Origin: JBCCCJ01 sp039029315
GTDB lineage: Bacteria > Bacteroidota > Bacteroidia > J057
Direction of reading: 5' to 3'
NCBI GenBank assembly: GCA_039029315.1
Contig: JBCCGK010000081.1
Location: 1-53,929 of the forward strand
Length of the DNA: 53,929 bases
Part shown: positions 45,804 through 53,929 of the stretch, one piece after another
Layout: every line of letters begins with the position of its first letter
Numbering within the stretch: the first letter of the stretch is position 1
The notes under the pieces: model-generated
Told to the model about the DNA's origin: nothing
Databases searched by the model: none
Seen by the model: only the letters and a program-made list of their open reading frames with translations
Program-made: the position numbers and the translations under genes

Positions 45804-45808
45804 CTCTC

Positions 45809-46471
45809 ATGACACAGCAAGACCCCGTACGCATCCATATCGACAGTGTATTTCTTGAATTCCAGGATAAAAAAGTATTACGAGGGATTTACCTTGAATT
45901 GCTCCAACATCAGATCAGTGGAATATTGGGGAGAAATGGCTCAGGAAAATCTTGTTTGCTAAAAATCATCACAGGACAGCTAACACCTCAACAAAAATAT
46001 CTGAATGTTGGAGGAAAACGACTCAACAATTTGTACAAGGAAAAAGGCCTGATCAACTATTTGCCACAACACGAATGTCATCCGGGATTCCTTCGTATGA
46101 AAGATTTACTCTACTTCTATGACATTTCTTTGAAGGATTTTCGGGCATACTATCCCCATCTCCATCAATTGAACAAACAGAAATTTGCGCAGCTTTCCGG
46201 GGGCGACAAGCGATTGTTGGAAGTACTTATCGTGCTTGAATCTCCTTCTCTATTCACGATTTTGGATGAGCCATTTTCTCATTTGATCCCCACGCAGGTC
46301 GACATGGTAAAGAAGACCATTCTCCGGGTCAAAAACCGGAAAGGCATCATCATCACAGATCATCAATACAAACATGTCCTGGATGTATCAGATCATCTAC
46401 ATTTGCTCAAAGATGGACGGCTGCATAATGTCCAACATGAACAGGACCTGAGAATTCACGGCTATATCTGA
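45809..46471 (+). CDS. ABC transporter ATP-binding protein
   Basis: The ATG at 45809 gives 220 residues; a longer upstream frame overlaps the membrane gene and is rejected. It is an ABC ATPase with Walker A GRNGSGKSC (41-49, Cys in place of the usual Thr/Ser), Q-loop LPQ (Gln87), signature LSGGD (129-133), Walker B LFTILDEP (148-155) and H-loop His185. It likely pairs with the 99-residue membrane protein directly upstream. The transported substrate is not predictable. Confidence 0.85.
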   Translation: MTQQDPVRIHIDSVFLEFQDKKVLRGIYLELLQHQISGILGRNGSGKSCLLKIITGQLTPQQKYLNVGGKRLNNLYKEKGLINYLPQHECHPGFLRMKDLLYFYDISLKDFRAYYPHLHQLNKQKFAQLSGGDKRLLEVLIVLESPSLFTILDEPFSHLIPTQVDMVKKTILRVKNRKGIIITDHQYKHVLDVSDHLHLLKDGRLHNVQHEQDLRIHGYI

Positions 46472-46735
46472 CATCTCGTGTTTGGATCAGTTTCATATGA
46501 GATTATGAAGAGTTTGTGCCTATTCTGCTTTGGGAGGAAAGAGTTGAACAGAATCTTTGGTATTTATATCGCTCTATCCTTTTTTTGCGTTGCAAAGGAA
46601 AGGGGAAGAAATAAGTTGAAAATGATGAGACAGACGTGCTGAGTTGGATCATCCTTGCTCAAAAAATCTAGTCAGAGTCAACAAGTTATTTTTTACCATT
46701 CCTTCGTAGCATATCAATCCTATTCCAAAACCTTC

Positions 46736-48556
46736 ATGAATCCCCCCCTTCCTTTGCGCCTCACCGTCTTTGTCTTTTCTTTTTGTGTCTCTCTGCATCT
46801 TTTTGCTCAAACGCCGCCACCTGGTCTGAGTGGACCATCCCTGAGAAGTTGGCTCAAAACCAATTTTTATACCGGCAAGCATAGCAATCTCGGTTACTCG
46901 ACTGCTCGAGCCAGGATGTATGGCCACATCGACAATGTCAACAATACCATCATCTGTGTCTATGGCGGGTACACCCATCCGTGGAATCAGGGAAGCACAG
47001 GGACCAATCCTGCTCCGGTGAACACCGAACACACCGTTCCCCAAGCCTGGTATCCCAGTTCCAGTCCGATCAGATCTGATCTGCATCATATCTTTCCAAC
47101 CTATGATCAGTGGAACAGCCAACGGGCCAGCGATCCATTTGGGGAGATTCCTGACAATCAGACGACTATATGGATGCGACTCACCAATAGTCAATCCAAC
47201 ACCCCATCGAGCAATATAGATGAGTACAGCGAAAGCAATGGTGGCACGTTTGAACCAAGGGAAGATCACAAAGGAGATTGCGCCAGAGCGATCTTTTATA
47301 TTTTCACGATGTATAGCCTGACGAGTCATGATATCCATGACATGGGAGACATCAACACCCTATATCAGTGGCATCAGCAAGATCCTCCCAGCACCAAGGA
47401 AACTGCACGGAATCATGATATCGAATCCTGGCAAGGCAATCGGAATCCTTATGTAGATCATCCAGAATGGGTAGGTCCAGCCTGGGGATTTGGAGTCCCT
47501 GCTCCCACAGCGCCACAGAATGTTCAGGTAATCCCGGACACGGCTCAGCTCACCCTCAGCTGGGATGATGTAGCAGATGAAACAGCTTATTATCTATATC
47601 GGTCAACAGACAACAATTCCTTTGCCTTGTATGACTCTGTAGGCATGAATTCTACCAGCTATACAGATACAGAGGTGATAGGAGGGGTAACCTATTACTA
47701 CTATGTTGTGGCCTATAATGATGTAGGGAATAGCCCCAACTCAAGCACGGCAAGTGGGACCCCATATCCGGGAATGGGATCTGGGGGATATGCATCAGAA
47801 TTGCTGATCTCAGAATATATCGAAGGCACACTCTTCAATAAAGCGCTTGAAATTGCCAATGGAACGGGTACAGCTGTACAACTCGACGCCTATTCTCTCA
47901 AAAAACAAATCAATGGATCGGGGAATTGGACAGACGAACTCATGCTTTCAGGTCTATTGGCTGATGGAGATGTCTGGGTGATTGCCAGTAGCGCTGCTGA
48001 TGGGGTCATTCAAGCGCAAGTCGATCTGAGCAGTAATTCCAACCTGATGGTCTTCAATGGCAATGATCCGATAGGCTTATTCAAGCATGACAGCTTGATA
48101 GACGCTGTTGGGGCTTTCAATGGGGGCAGCGCCAATTTTGGGAAAGATGTGAGTCTGGTCAGGAAGTCAATGGTTCTGGACCCCAACAGTATGTATGACA
48201 CAGCGGAGTGGGAGGTCTATCCGACCAATCATTTTGACAAATTGGGCATGCACACTTTTGAACCAGATGCCACTCCCTTGAGCACTCAGCTCAACGCTTC
48301 GCATTCGATACAAATCTGGCCTAATCCCGTTACCTCTACCTTCACACTTTCCATCACCTCTTCACGACCTAGCCAAGCCCGTGCAAGTCTCTATGACAGC
48401 AAGGGCCGGCGGCTGCAAGATGTACGATTGCCCAGACAGCTCATTCAGGGAGAGCACCAGCATGCCCTGTCTCTGGATCAGGTAAGCAGTGGCCTGTATC
48501 TGCTCCACGTTTCCGTCGGCAGAGAACAGTTCGTCAAGAAAATCTGGAAAAGGTAA
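46736..48556 (+). CDS. Secreted endonuclease I with FN3, lamin-tail-like and T9SS domains
   Basis: The ATG at 46736 gives 606 residues with a signal peptide (LTVFVFSFCVSLHLFAQ). The NucM/EndA-type nuclease domain is residues about 25-250: NTEHTVPQAWYPS, DLHHIFPTYDQWNSQRASD, FEPREDHKGDCARAIFYI. It is followed by a fibronectin type III domain (APTAPQNVQVIPDTAQLTLS), a lamin-tail-like domain (LLISEYIEGTLFNKALEIAN) and a type A T9SS tail (IQIWPNPVTSTFTLS, SSGLYLLHVSV). It probably degrades extracellular DNA for nutrition or biofilm use. The 264-bp gap before it has no gene. Confidence 0.92.
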   Translation: MNPPLPLRLTVFVFSFCVSLHLFAQTPPPGLSGPSLRSWLKTNFYTGKHSNLGYSTARARMYGHIDNVNNTIICVYGGYTHPWNQGSTGTNPAPVNTEHTVPQAWYPSSSPIRSDLHHIFPTYDQWNSQRASDPFGEIPDNQTTIWMRLTNSQSNTPSSNIDEYSESNGGTFEPREDHKGDCARAIFYIFTMYSLTSHDIHDMGDINTLYQWHQQDPPSTKETARNHDIESWQGNRNPYVDHPEWVGPAWGFGVPAPTAPQNVQVIPDTAQLTLSWDDVADETAYYLYRSTDNNSFALYDSVGMNSTSYTDTEVIGGVTYYYYVVAYNDVGNSPNSSTASGTPYPGMGSGGYASELLISEYIEGTLFNKALEIANGTGTAVQLDAYSLKKQINGSGNWTDELMLSGLLADGDVWVIASSAADGVIQAQVDLSSNSNLMVFNGNDPIGLFKHDSLIDAVGAFNGGSANFGKDVSLVRKSMVLDPNSMYDTAEWEVYPTNHFDKLGMHTFEPDATPLSTQLNASHSIQIWPNPVTSTFTLSITSSRPSQARASLYDSKGRRLQDVRLPRQLIQGEHQHALSLDQVSSGLYLLHVSVGREQFVKKIWKR

Positions 48557-48565
48557 AGGCTGGTA

Positions 48566-49084
48566 TCAAACAGTTGTTTTGGGGATGGGACGAATTTTGA
48601 TCACAGGTTTGGGGCGTTGGGGATCAGTTTCTGTCCCAGGAGTGTGCGCAGGCGACATTTGCTCTGCCCAGGACTTGAGTCCATTTACCTGCAATTGATG
48701 GTCGATGCGAAGTTTTTTGCGAAGAAGCCGGAACAGCAAGGGGGCAAGGAGGCCCGACATATTCACTTGGGTGGTGTACTGGGTATTGGCATCATCAATC
48801 CACCTCAAGGTCTGACTTCTCTCATATCGAATAATAATCCAATTGGTTCCCCAGGACATCTCATAGGGAGGTTCAAAAGATTTTAACCACGATCTCATGG
48901 ATACCTTGAGTTTTCCTATTTGTACCTTTCGAAAAATAAACTGAGTCGCTCCAATGGGCTGTACCAATCTCATTTCCGGGGTTGTCGGATTCCAGGAGCT
49001 GTAGTTGGGAAAATCAGCAATGATATTCCAAACTGTACTAATAGGAGCGTTTATTTGGGATTGAGTACCGATTTTGAATCTCAT
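48566..49084 (-). CDS. SRPBCC (START-like) domain protein
   Basis: The ATG at 49084 gives 172 residues. The START/polyketide-cyclase fold is shown by INAPISTVWNIIADFPNYSSWNP, FIFRKVQIGKL, SFEPPYEMSWGTNW and VNMSGLLAPLLFRLLRKKL, with a Pro-rich basic tail. Such proteins bind hydrophobic ligands. No partner is visible. It is convergent with the endonuclease gene, with 9 bp between the stops. Confidence 0.82.
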   Translation of the reverse strand: MRFKIGTQSQINAPISTVWNIIADFPNYSSWNPTTPEMRLVQPIGATQFIFRKVQIGKLKVSMRSWLKSFEPPYEMSWGTNWIIIRYERSQTLRWIDDANTQYTTQVNMSGLLAPLLFRLLRKKLRIDHQLQVNGLKSWAEQMSPAHTPGTETDPQRPKPVIKIRPIPKTTV

Positions 49085-49246
49085 GCTCAAGGAATGTTAA
49101 CAATCAAAAATTACGTGTTACAAAGTTGATGCCCTGAAAATATTCCAGTGCTTATGATACGTACAGAAAAGATCTTTCGTTGGGCTAAATTCCCAAATAA
49201 GCGTTTGTTCACTGTTAGGATGCAGGATTTACCTGAAGGTCACAAG

Positions 49247-49277
49247 AAAAGGGAAGCAAGCAAAAGGCTTACTTCCC
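49247..49277 (-). terminator. Terminator of the 54-residue membrane protein gene
   Basis: On the minus strand GGGAAG-AAGC pairs with GCTT-CTTCCC around a short loop, followed by TTTT. A second hairpin AGTTTGCG/CGCAAACT lies at 49288-49306. Confidence 0.7.
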
Positions 49278-49351
49278 TTATTTCGTGAGTTTGCGATTCG
49301 CAAACTAATTAGTCAATAAAAATAAAAATGACAGGACGGTTCTGTCTTGAA

Positions 49352-49516
49352 TCATGCAGGCTCGTGCTCCTGTGTGCTCGGCTTCCTCTTCTTAACGGAG
49401 TAATCTTCAGATCGTCTCTTATATGCACGTGCATCCTGAACGATAAACAACACACCAGCAATTAATATTACTGCAATGCTGATAACAACAATCAATTGAA
49501 CTGTATTAAGTACCAT
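49352..49516 (-). CDS. Small single-pass membrane protein (54 residues)
   Basis: The frame runs ATG to TGA with one hydrophobic helix (LIVVISIAVILIAGVLFIV) and a strongly charged C-terminal tail (YKRRSEDYSVKKRKP, ending HEPA). It has its own -7-like element upstream and a terminator downstream, which argues that it is expressed. Its family is unknown. It is too short to show up in standard gene finding. Confidence 0.65.
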   Translation of the reverse strand: MVLNTVQLIVVISIAVILIAGVLFIVQDARAYKRRSEDYSVKKRKPSTQEHEPA

Positions 49517-49561
49517 AGCGTAAGCGTTTAGGTGTTGAACTTCAATTTAATAAATAACCCC

Positions 49562-49569
49562 CAAACATA
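49562..49569 (-). promoter_or_regulatory. Possible -7 element of the small membrane protein gene
   Basis: The minus strand reads TATGTTTG, an exact TANNTTTG match, 46 bp upstream of the ATG. No well-spaced TTG at -33 was found. Confidence 0.4.
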
Positions 49570-49610
49570 CAATCTATTGTGTATGGATTTTTAATACAAT
49601 CAATTCATCT

Positions 49611-51296
49611 TCACTGAGTCCCGTGTAAGATCTTCTTGTATCGATCAGCATTCCCCAGAATATCTACGGCCTTGAGAATGTCTTGATCATCCACAAAACT
49701 AGCTTCCAGGACCCCTTCGGCAAAATAAAAACGACTGATGATTGCACGTTTCAGGTAAGGAGTAATTAAGTGTTGATAAGTCGTCAAATCCTGCATCTTT
49801 TTTTCCTGGAGTGTTTGTCGAAGCTGATCCAATTCATCGATCAATTCCTGGTTCTCACTTTTGTTTATTTCGAGAGCCAGTTGACTGAGTTGGTCTTCTG
49901 TTTGGGTTTGGAAATCAAATTCTTTTTCCAGAACAAACGCAACAAAATCGTCAAAGGTTTGTTGGTTTACCTCAAATTCTCTCGGTACGGGAATGCTGTC
50001 AGTCTCACTTGCATATTGGTTCGCAAAGTCAAAAATCAGTTTTTGTTCTTGCAAAGCTCTCAAAATCGGATTGCTTCCTGGCTTCTCTACCAGGATATCC
50101 GGTTCCACGCCTCCTCCATCAAATACCACCCGACCAGCACGGGTTTGGAATTCATTGACAAGGCTATCCGGAATTCGTCCTACACTTCCATCCGCATTAC
50201 GGTTGGCATAGTCGATCGCCTGTATACATCGTCCACTGGGGGTATAATATTTGGCAATGGTGACCTTCATTTGGGTGGTCGTCTGACCGGTAGGTGTTTG
50301 CGTCAATGGACGAAAGTTCTGAACCAATCCTTTGCCAAAACTTCTCCGCCCAACGATCACCCCTCTATCCAGATCCTGAATTGAGCCTGCCACAATCTCA
50401 GAAGCACTGGCTGATCGCCCGTTTACCAAAATGACCAACGGTATTTCTGTATCCAAAGGTGGCATCCGGGTATAAAATTTATTCTTGGACTCTCTTGCAC
50501 GCCCGCGCATTTCTACGACCAGCTCTCCCTGTGGCAAGAAGAGGTTAGAGATGTCTACAGCCTGATCCAAGCGCCCTCCTGGGTTGGCTCTCAGGTCCAG
50601 GATAAGGCCACTAAGGCTATGCTTTTCTTTCAGTTTTTTAAAGGCGGCTCCCACTTCCTTCCCGGCAGAACCTGTGAAGTTTTCCAATAAAATATAGCCC
50701 ACAGAATCATTTACCATGTCGTAATAGGATACAGTCTCCTGCACCTTCTCCTCTCCTCCCCGCTCTGCACTGATGGTGAGAGGCAGTCCCCCTTCAGATC
50801 GCTGAATTTTGAGTCGAACCTCTGATCCTCGTTCTCCAAGAATCAAATTATTGATCTCTTCCAAATTCAGTTTATTTCCTGTAATATCGATATTGTCAAT
50901 TTGTAACAATTGGTCTCCAACACGCAATCCCGCCATATCAGCCGGCCCTTCTCCTGTTAATTCCAGAATGATAATCTGGTCATTTCTTTTCCCAACTTCA
51001 GCTCCGATTCCGCTATATTGTCCAGAATAGATCAACTTCGATTGATCGATTTGGCTTTCGCTGTAGAAGTTGGTGTAGGGGTCAAGTGATCCTACTACAG
51101 CATCAATATGTGTTCGCATCAGATCAGTCGGACTGGTCTCATCCACATACACTTTGTTGATCTCCTTGAACAAGTGACCAAAAATTTCAAGATTCTTGGA
51201 AATCTCAAAATAATCGCCTTGAATATGCGAGAGGAAGCCCAGAGAGAAAGCAACAGGAAGCAATAAGAGAAGAAGAATGCTGCGAGGTTTTTTCAT
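49611..51296 (-). CDS. CtpA-type S41 C-terminal processing protease
   Basis: The ATG at 51296 gives 561 residues; a TTG five codons upstream is an alternative. An N-terminal membrane anchor (SILLLLLLPVAFSLGFL) precedes the PDZ domain (YSGIGAEVGKRNDQIIILEL, GLRVGDQLLQI) and the S41 core. The dyad is Ser297 (NGRSASASE) and Lys322 (SFGKGLVQ), counted from this start. A helical C-terminal extension follows. It processes or degrades periplasmic proteins. It is distinct from the longer Prc at 14840. Confidence 0.92.
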   Translation of the reverse strand: MKKPRSILLLLLLPVAFSLGFLSHIQGDYFEISKNLEIFGHLFKEINKVYVDETSPTDLMRTHIDAVVGSLDPYTNFYSESQIDQSKLIYSGQYSGIGAEVGKRNDQIIILELTGEGPADMAGLRVGDQLLQIDNIDITGNKLNLEEINNLILGERGSEVRLKIQRSEGGLPLTISAERGGEEKVQETVSYYDMVNDSVGYILLENFTGSAGKEVGAAFKKLKEKHSLSGLILDLRANPGGRLDQAVDISNLFLPQGELVVEMRGRARESKNKFYTRMPPLDTEIPLVILVNGRSASASEIVAGSIQDLDRGVIVGRRSFGKGLVQNFRPLTQTPTGQTTTQMKVTIAKYYTPSGRCIQAIDYANRNADGSVGRIPDSLVNEFQTRAGRVVFDGGGVEPDILVEKPGSNPILRALQEQKLIFDFANQYASETDSIPVPREFEVNQQTFDDFVAFVLEKEFDFQTQTEDQLSQLALEINKSENQELIDELDQLRQTLQEKKMQDLTTYQHLITPYLKRAIISRFYFAEGVLEASFVDDQDILKAVDILGNADRYKKILHGTQ

Positions 51297-51403
51297 AAGT
51301 TTTACAAACAATTCACATGCACATTGCTGGATCTTAATAGCAAGTTACGGAATTATGTGGGAAGTTGTTTCTTCCATTTAGACAACCCTCGGGCTGATGG
51401 TGT

Positions 51404-52942
51404 CTAGCGATCTTTCAGGCCTGTCCGCTTGGCCCAAGCCTCCCAAAGAGCTGCCAATTCCGCAACTCTTGCCGACTCATGAGCAGCGAGATCATGGGTC
51501 TCAGTCCGATCCACAGACATATCGAAGAGTTCCCATTGTTGCGTGAGTTTGTCCCAGACCAACTTCCAGTCTCCCTGTCTGACCGCTCTGTTTTGGTTGT
51601 ATTCCCAAAACAGGGCCTCATGTCCTTGTCGCGTTTTTCCTTTCAGGACAGGCAAGAGGGAGATTCCTTCAACTGGATCGATCGTATGACCTTGATAGGT
51701 CTCTGGATATGCCTGCTCAGCCATCTCGGCAAAAGTCGGTAGGATATCGATAATGTGCCCTACTTCATCTGTGATGGTATCTGCAGGAATATGCCCTGGC
51801 CACCAGGCAATCAAAGGCGTGTTTGAGCCTCCTTCATGCATCCATGTTTTGTATCGTCGAAAGGGTGCATTTTGCGCCCATCCCCAAGCTGGTCCCACAG
51901 CAACATAATCATCTTTGGGGCCAGGAGTTCGTTTTTCAGGATCTCGTCCCCCAGGCTCTTCTGCACACCCACCATTGTCCGACAAAAACAAAATCAGGGT
52001 ATTGTCAGCTTGTCCGTTTTTTTCGAGGCTTGCCCGCAGTCGTCCAATGTTCTGGTCCACACGATCAATCATTGCTGCATAGACTGCCATGCGCTTGTCT
52101 TCAAATGTATGATCCGCCTGATCCCACGGATACGCCCGTGTGTCTCCTTCTGATAAGGGATATCGCTCTGCATCAATCAGCCCCATCTCCAGTTGGCGTT
52201 GATATCGCTGACGGCGCATTTCCTCCCATCCCATGCGGTAGCTTCCTTCGTACTTGGCAATGTCTTCTGGCAAAGCGTGAATGGGATAATGGGGGGCAGT
52301 ATAAGTCAGATGCAGAAAAAAGGGATCACCACTATGAGAGATTCGTTCCAACTGTTCGATGGCATGATCCGTGAAAGCATCTGTCGTATAATAGTCTTGG
52401 GGGAATTCTGTGATCCTTTCCTGATTGTGGGCAAAAAATCTGATACGATTTCCCTTGTATGGGGGGTCCTGGATGGACGGATCAAAAAAGTTGCAACAAC
52501 CATCTAGCAATCCATAATATTCATCAAATCCTCTTTGGACAGGATGTTTGACACTATCTCTCCCCAGATGCCACTTTCCTGACAGCACAGTCTGATAGCC
52601 AGCCAACTGTAACAATTCCCCAACGGTCACCATATTGCTGCGCAACAACTCACGATCCTTTTTATCTCTTCGGGGATATAGACCAGTGACCAGTGAGGCT
52701 CGGGTAGTGGTACATTTGGCATTGTTGTAAAACTGGCGAAACCGCATACCCTCTCTGGCCAATCGATTCAAATGAGGGGTTCGTACTTCTCCTCCATAAC
52801 ATCCCAGATCGGACCACCCCATGTCATCGACCATGATCAGAATGATGTTGGGCAAGTGTTGTTGGTCATGTTGAGACAATCCCCTTGACCATATACCATT
52901 GGCAAGCAGGAACATCACAATCAGGATCACTCGAATGTTCAT
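51404..52942 (-). CDS. Secreted arylsulfatase (type I sulfatase)
   Basis: The 512 residues have a signal peptide (to about residue 24). The alkaline-phosphatase-like sulfatase fold has metal ligands in IILIMVDDMGWSD (Asp39, Asp40), the putative formylglycine site Cys77 in KCTTTRASLVTGLYP, SGKWHLG, and the distal metal motif LSDNGG. The usual formylglycine motif is C-x-P/A-x-R; here the third position is Thr. Close relatives act on sulfated polysaccharides or aryl sulfates, which fits an algal-polysaccharide-degrading marine lifestyle. Confidence 0.9.
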   Translation of the reverse strand: MNIRVILIVMFLLANGIWSRGLSQHDQQHLPNIILIMVDDMGWSDLGCYGGEVRTPHLNRLAREGMRFRQFYNNAKCTTTRASLVTGLYPRRDKKDRELLRSNMVTVGELLQLAGYQTVLSGKWHLGRDSVKHPVQRGFDEYYGLLDGCCNFFDPSIQDPPYKGNRIRFFAHNQERITEFPQDYYTTDAFTDHAIEQLERISHSGDPFFLHLTYTAPHYPIHALPEDIAKYEGSYRMGWEEMRRQRYQRQLEMGLIDAERYPLSEGDTRAYPWDQADHTFEDKRMAVYAAMIDRVDQNIGRLRASLEKNGQADNTLILFLSDNGGCAEEPGGRDPEKRTPGPKDDYVAVGPAWGWAQNAPFRRYKTWMHEGGSNTPLIAWWPGHIPADTITDEVGHIIDILPTFAEMAEQAYPETYQGHTIDPVEGISLLPVLKGKTRQGHEALFWEYNQNRAVRQGDWKLVWDKLTQQWELFDMSVDRTETHDLAAHESARVAELAALWEAWAKRTGLKDR

Positions 52943-53058
52943 GGAAAGAGAGGATTGAACTGGTCCACAGAAAAGGGATAAGGGAAAGAAAGTGCCGACA
53001 TCTTCACTTTCGTCTCCCTTATCTTATGATGATTGTTTTCTGGCAGAAAACAGTTTGC

Positions 53059-53439
53059 TTACTGTTTTCGAGTCATGGTTACAGGAAAATCATAACCTGC
53101 AACAGAGACCTTTCCTGTAAAGCTGTCGCCTTCAAAGTTTCCATTGATGTTGGCATCATAACCTTGAACAGAGAAGGTGCAAGACATTTTTTTGTCTTCC
53201 AGACTAATATTTTCTAAATCGGTATCTCCCATATCACTGGAAAGCGTTCCGGTATACCCTGACCCATTATCTGTCAAAGTCATGGTACCTGAGACATCTC
53301 CATCAGGCAGATCCGTTACCTCATACGTCCATTGGCCGGATGGCGAAAATGCTTTGGTAGTGGTTTTAGATCCTTTGCAAGCGCCAAGTAAGAGCAGGGC
53401 CAGGGTGATTAGTACTAAGGAAAATTGGTTTTTGGTCAT
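53059..53439 (-). CDS. Small lipoprotein
   Basis: The ATG at 53439 gives 126 residues with a lipoprotein signal ending LLGAC (Cys21). The mature part is a small beta-rich domain (GQWTYEVTDLPDGDVSGTMTL, GTLSSDMGD, GYDANINGNFEGDSFTGKVSV), reminiscent of a lipocalin-like or META-like calyx. The function is unknown. A possible promoter lies at 53472-53502. Confidence 0.85.
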   Translation of the reverse strand: MTKNQFSLVLITLALLLLGACKGSKTTTKAFSPSGQWTYEVTDLPDGDVSGTMTLTDNGSGYTGTLSSDMGDTDLENISLEDKKMSCTFSVQGYDANINGNFEGDSFTGKVSVAGYDFPVTMTRKQ

Positions 53440-53471
53440 AGTAGGAGTAGTTAGTATCAAGAAGTATGGCA

Positions 53472-53502
53472 TGAAAATACAAGCTGTTCGGGACAAACTC
53501 AA
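53472..53502 (-). promoter_or_regulatory. Possible promoter of the small lipoprotein gene
   Basis: The minus strand has TTG, a 20-bp spacer and TATTTTCA (6 of 8 to TANNTTTG), about 33 bp before the ATG. Confidence 0.35.
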
Positions 53503-53615
53503 CTCCTGGCATAGGATTCGCGCAAATGGTGAAATGCCAACTCTCATCCAATGCATTGCCCTCAGTCTCTCAGGCCTCGTGAAACTCGCATCTCAATACG
53601 AACTCTTTGGAAGGA

Positions 53616-53929
53616 TTTGTCCCCAACAAGCGGGCTGGTCGAAAATCCGCGAGGAGGATGGCATGTGGGTGCGTGCACAACTTCTAGCATGAGCACGACC
53701 AATAAGAACTCCTGGGAGAGTGTTTGTCCCCAACAAGCGGGCTGGTCGAAAATCCGCGGGGAGGATGGCATGTGGGTGCGTGCACAATTTCTAGCATGAG
53801 CACGACCAATAAGAACTCCTGGGAGACTGTTTGTCCCCAACAAGCGGGCTGGTCGAAAATCCGCGGGGAGGATGGCATGTGGGTACACAACTTCTAGCAT
53901 GAGCACGACCAATAAGAACTCCTGGGAGA
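53616..53929. repeat. 107-bp tandem repeats running off the window edge
   Basis: Units begin at TTTGTCCCC at 53616, 53723 and 53830, giving a period of 107 bp. The third copy has a 6-bp deletion near 53885. A degraded half-copy may precede the first (from about 53600). Each unit holds an internal dyad TCCCC-GCGG/CCGC-GGGGA and the pair GGTCG/CGACC. Long frames across them on both strands are a by-product of the 107-bp period and are not called as genes. Confidence 0.92.

Noticed and set aside
45602..45808. Longer ABC ATPase frame overlapping the small membrane gene
   Set aside because: The added sequence is the shifted reading of the membrane protein gene, and a normal ABC N-terminus begins at 45809.
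49154..49285. Plus-strand frame of about 43 codons
   Set aside because: It overlaps the terminator hairpin of the minus-strand small gene and has no features.
53562..53912. Long frames on both strands at the right edge (for example minus-strand frames repeating PACWGQ)
   Set aside because: They arise from the 107-bp tandem repeat read in successive frames; there is no signal, domain or start context, so they are treated as repeat artefacts.
53616..53929. attC/integron-like or CRISPR array at the 107-bp repeats
   Set aside because: Units are near identical with no cassettes or spacers, and no integrase or core-site motif was seen.

Overview
This window looks like chromosomal DNA of a free-living Bacteroidota, most likely of the Saprospiria (Lewinella/Saprospira) type. 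That placement is inferred from protein content. Several proteins end in type IX secretion (T9SS) sorting domains (the genes ending at 5350, 10192 and 48556), and there are SprB-type repeats, DUF3857/transglutaminase and WG-repeat proteins. No Shine-Dalgarno-like leader stands out. A crtD-cruF-crtY carotenoid operon fits a saproxanthin/myxol-type pathway. No rRNA, tRNA, CRISPR array, prophage or intact transposase gene was seen.

Layout. 1-5350: 3' part of a giant repeat-rich T9SS surface protein. 5.4-12 kb: a methyltransferase, a receiver protein directly followed by an ABC exporter, two secreted proteins and a coiled-coil lipoprotein. 12-19 kb, minus strand: a GH113-like hydrolase with an unusual N-terminal half, a Prc-type tail-specific protease and a CotH-family lipoprotein. 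19-25 kb, plus strand: secreted and lipoprotein genes, then a DUF4350-like/DUF3857-transglutaminase pair. 25.2-30.4 kb: acyl-CoA ligase plus crtD, cruF and crtY in one tight run. 30.7-36.7 kb: an unknown protein, a saccharopine-dehydrogenase-like reductase, DUF5675, RidA, a CYTH protein and a degenerate PEP-synthase-like protein. 36.7-40.5 kb: a TlpA-type thiol protein with a downstream paralogue lacking the thioredoxin domain, and dgoK. 40.6-45.2 kb: a BlaI repressor with a BlaR1-like M56 protease that carries ankyrin repeats, then moeA. 45.5-53.4 kb: a small-membrane-protein/ABC-ATPase pair, a secreted endonuclease I, an SRPBCC protein, a 54-residue membrane protein, a CtpA-type protease, an arylsulfatase and a small lipoprotein. 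The window ends in 107-bp tandem repeats.

The intergenic DNA is rich in miniature elements. One 133-bp element has about 18-bp terminal inverted repeats and a perfect 8-bp target duplication. Two copies of another family (161 and 70 bp) have GAGACTG-type ends and TNA duplications; one of these sits in the stop codon of the ridA-like gene. There are also a long imperfect palindrome, a 26-bp dyad array and another inverted-repeat element.

The best candidate for an under-described system is the BlaI/M56-ankyrin module. Its promoter has a TTGACT-17-TATAAT core overlapped by two BlaI-like dyads. The periplasmic penicillin sensor of BlaR1 appears to be replaced by five ankyrin repeats and a beta-rich C-terminal domain.
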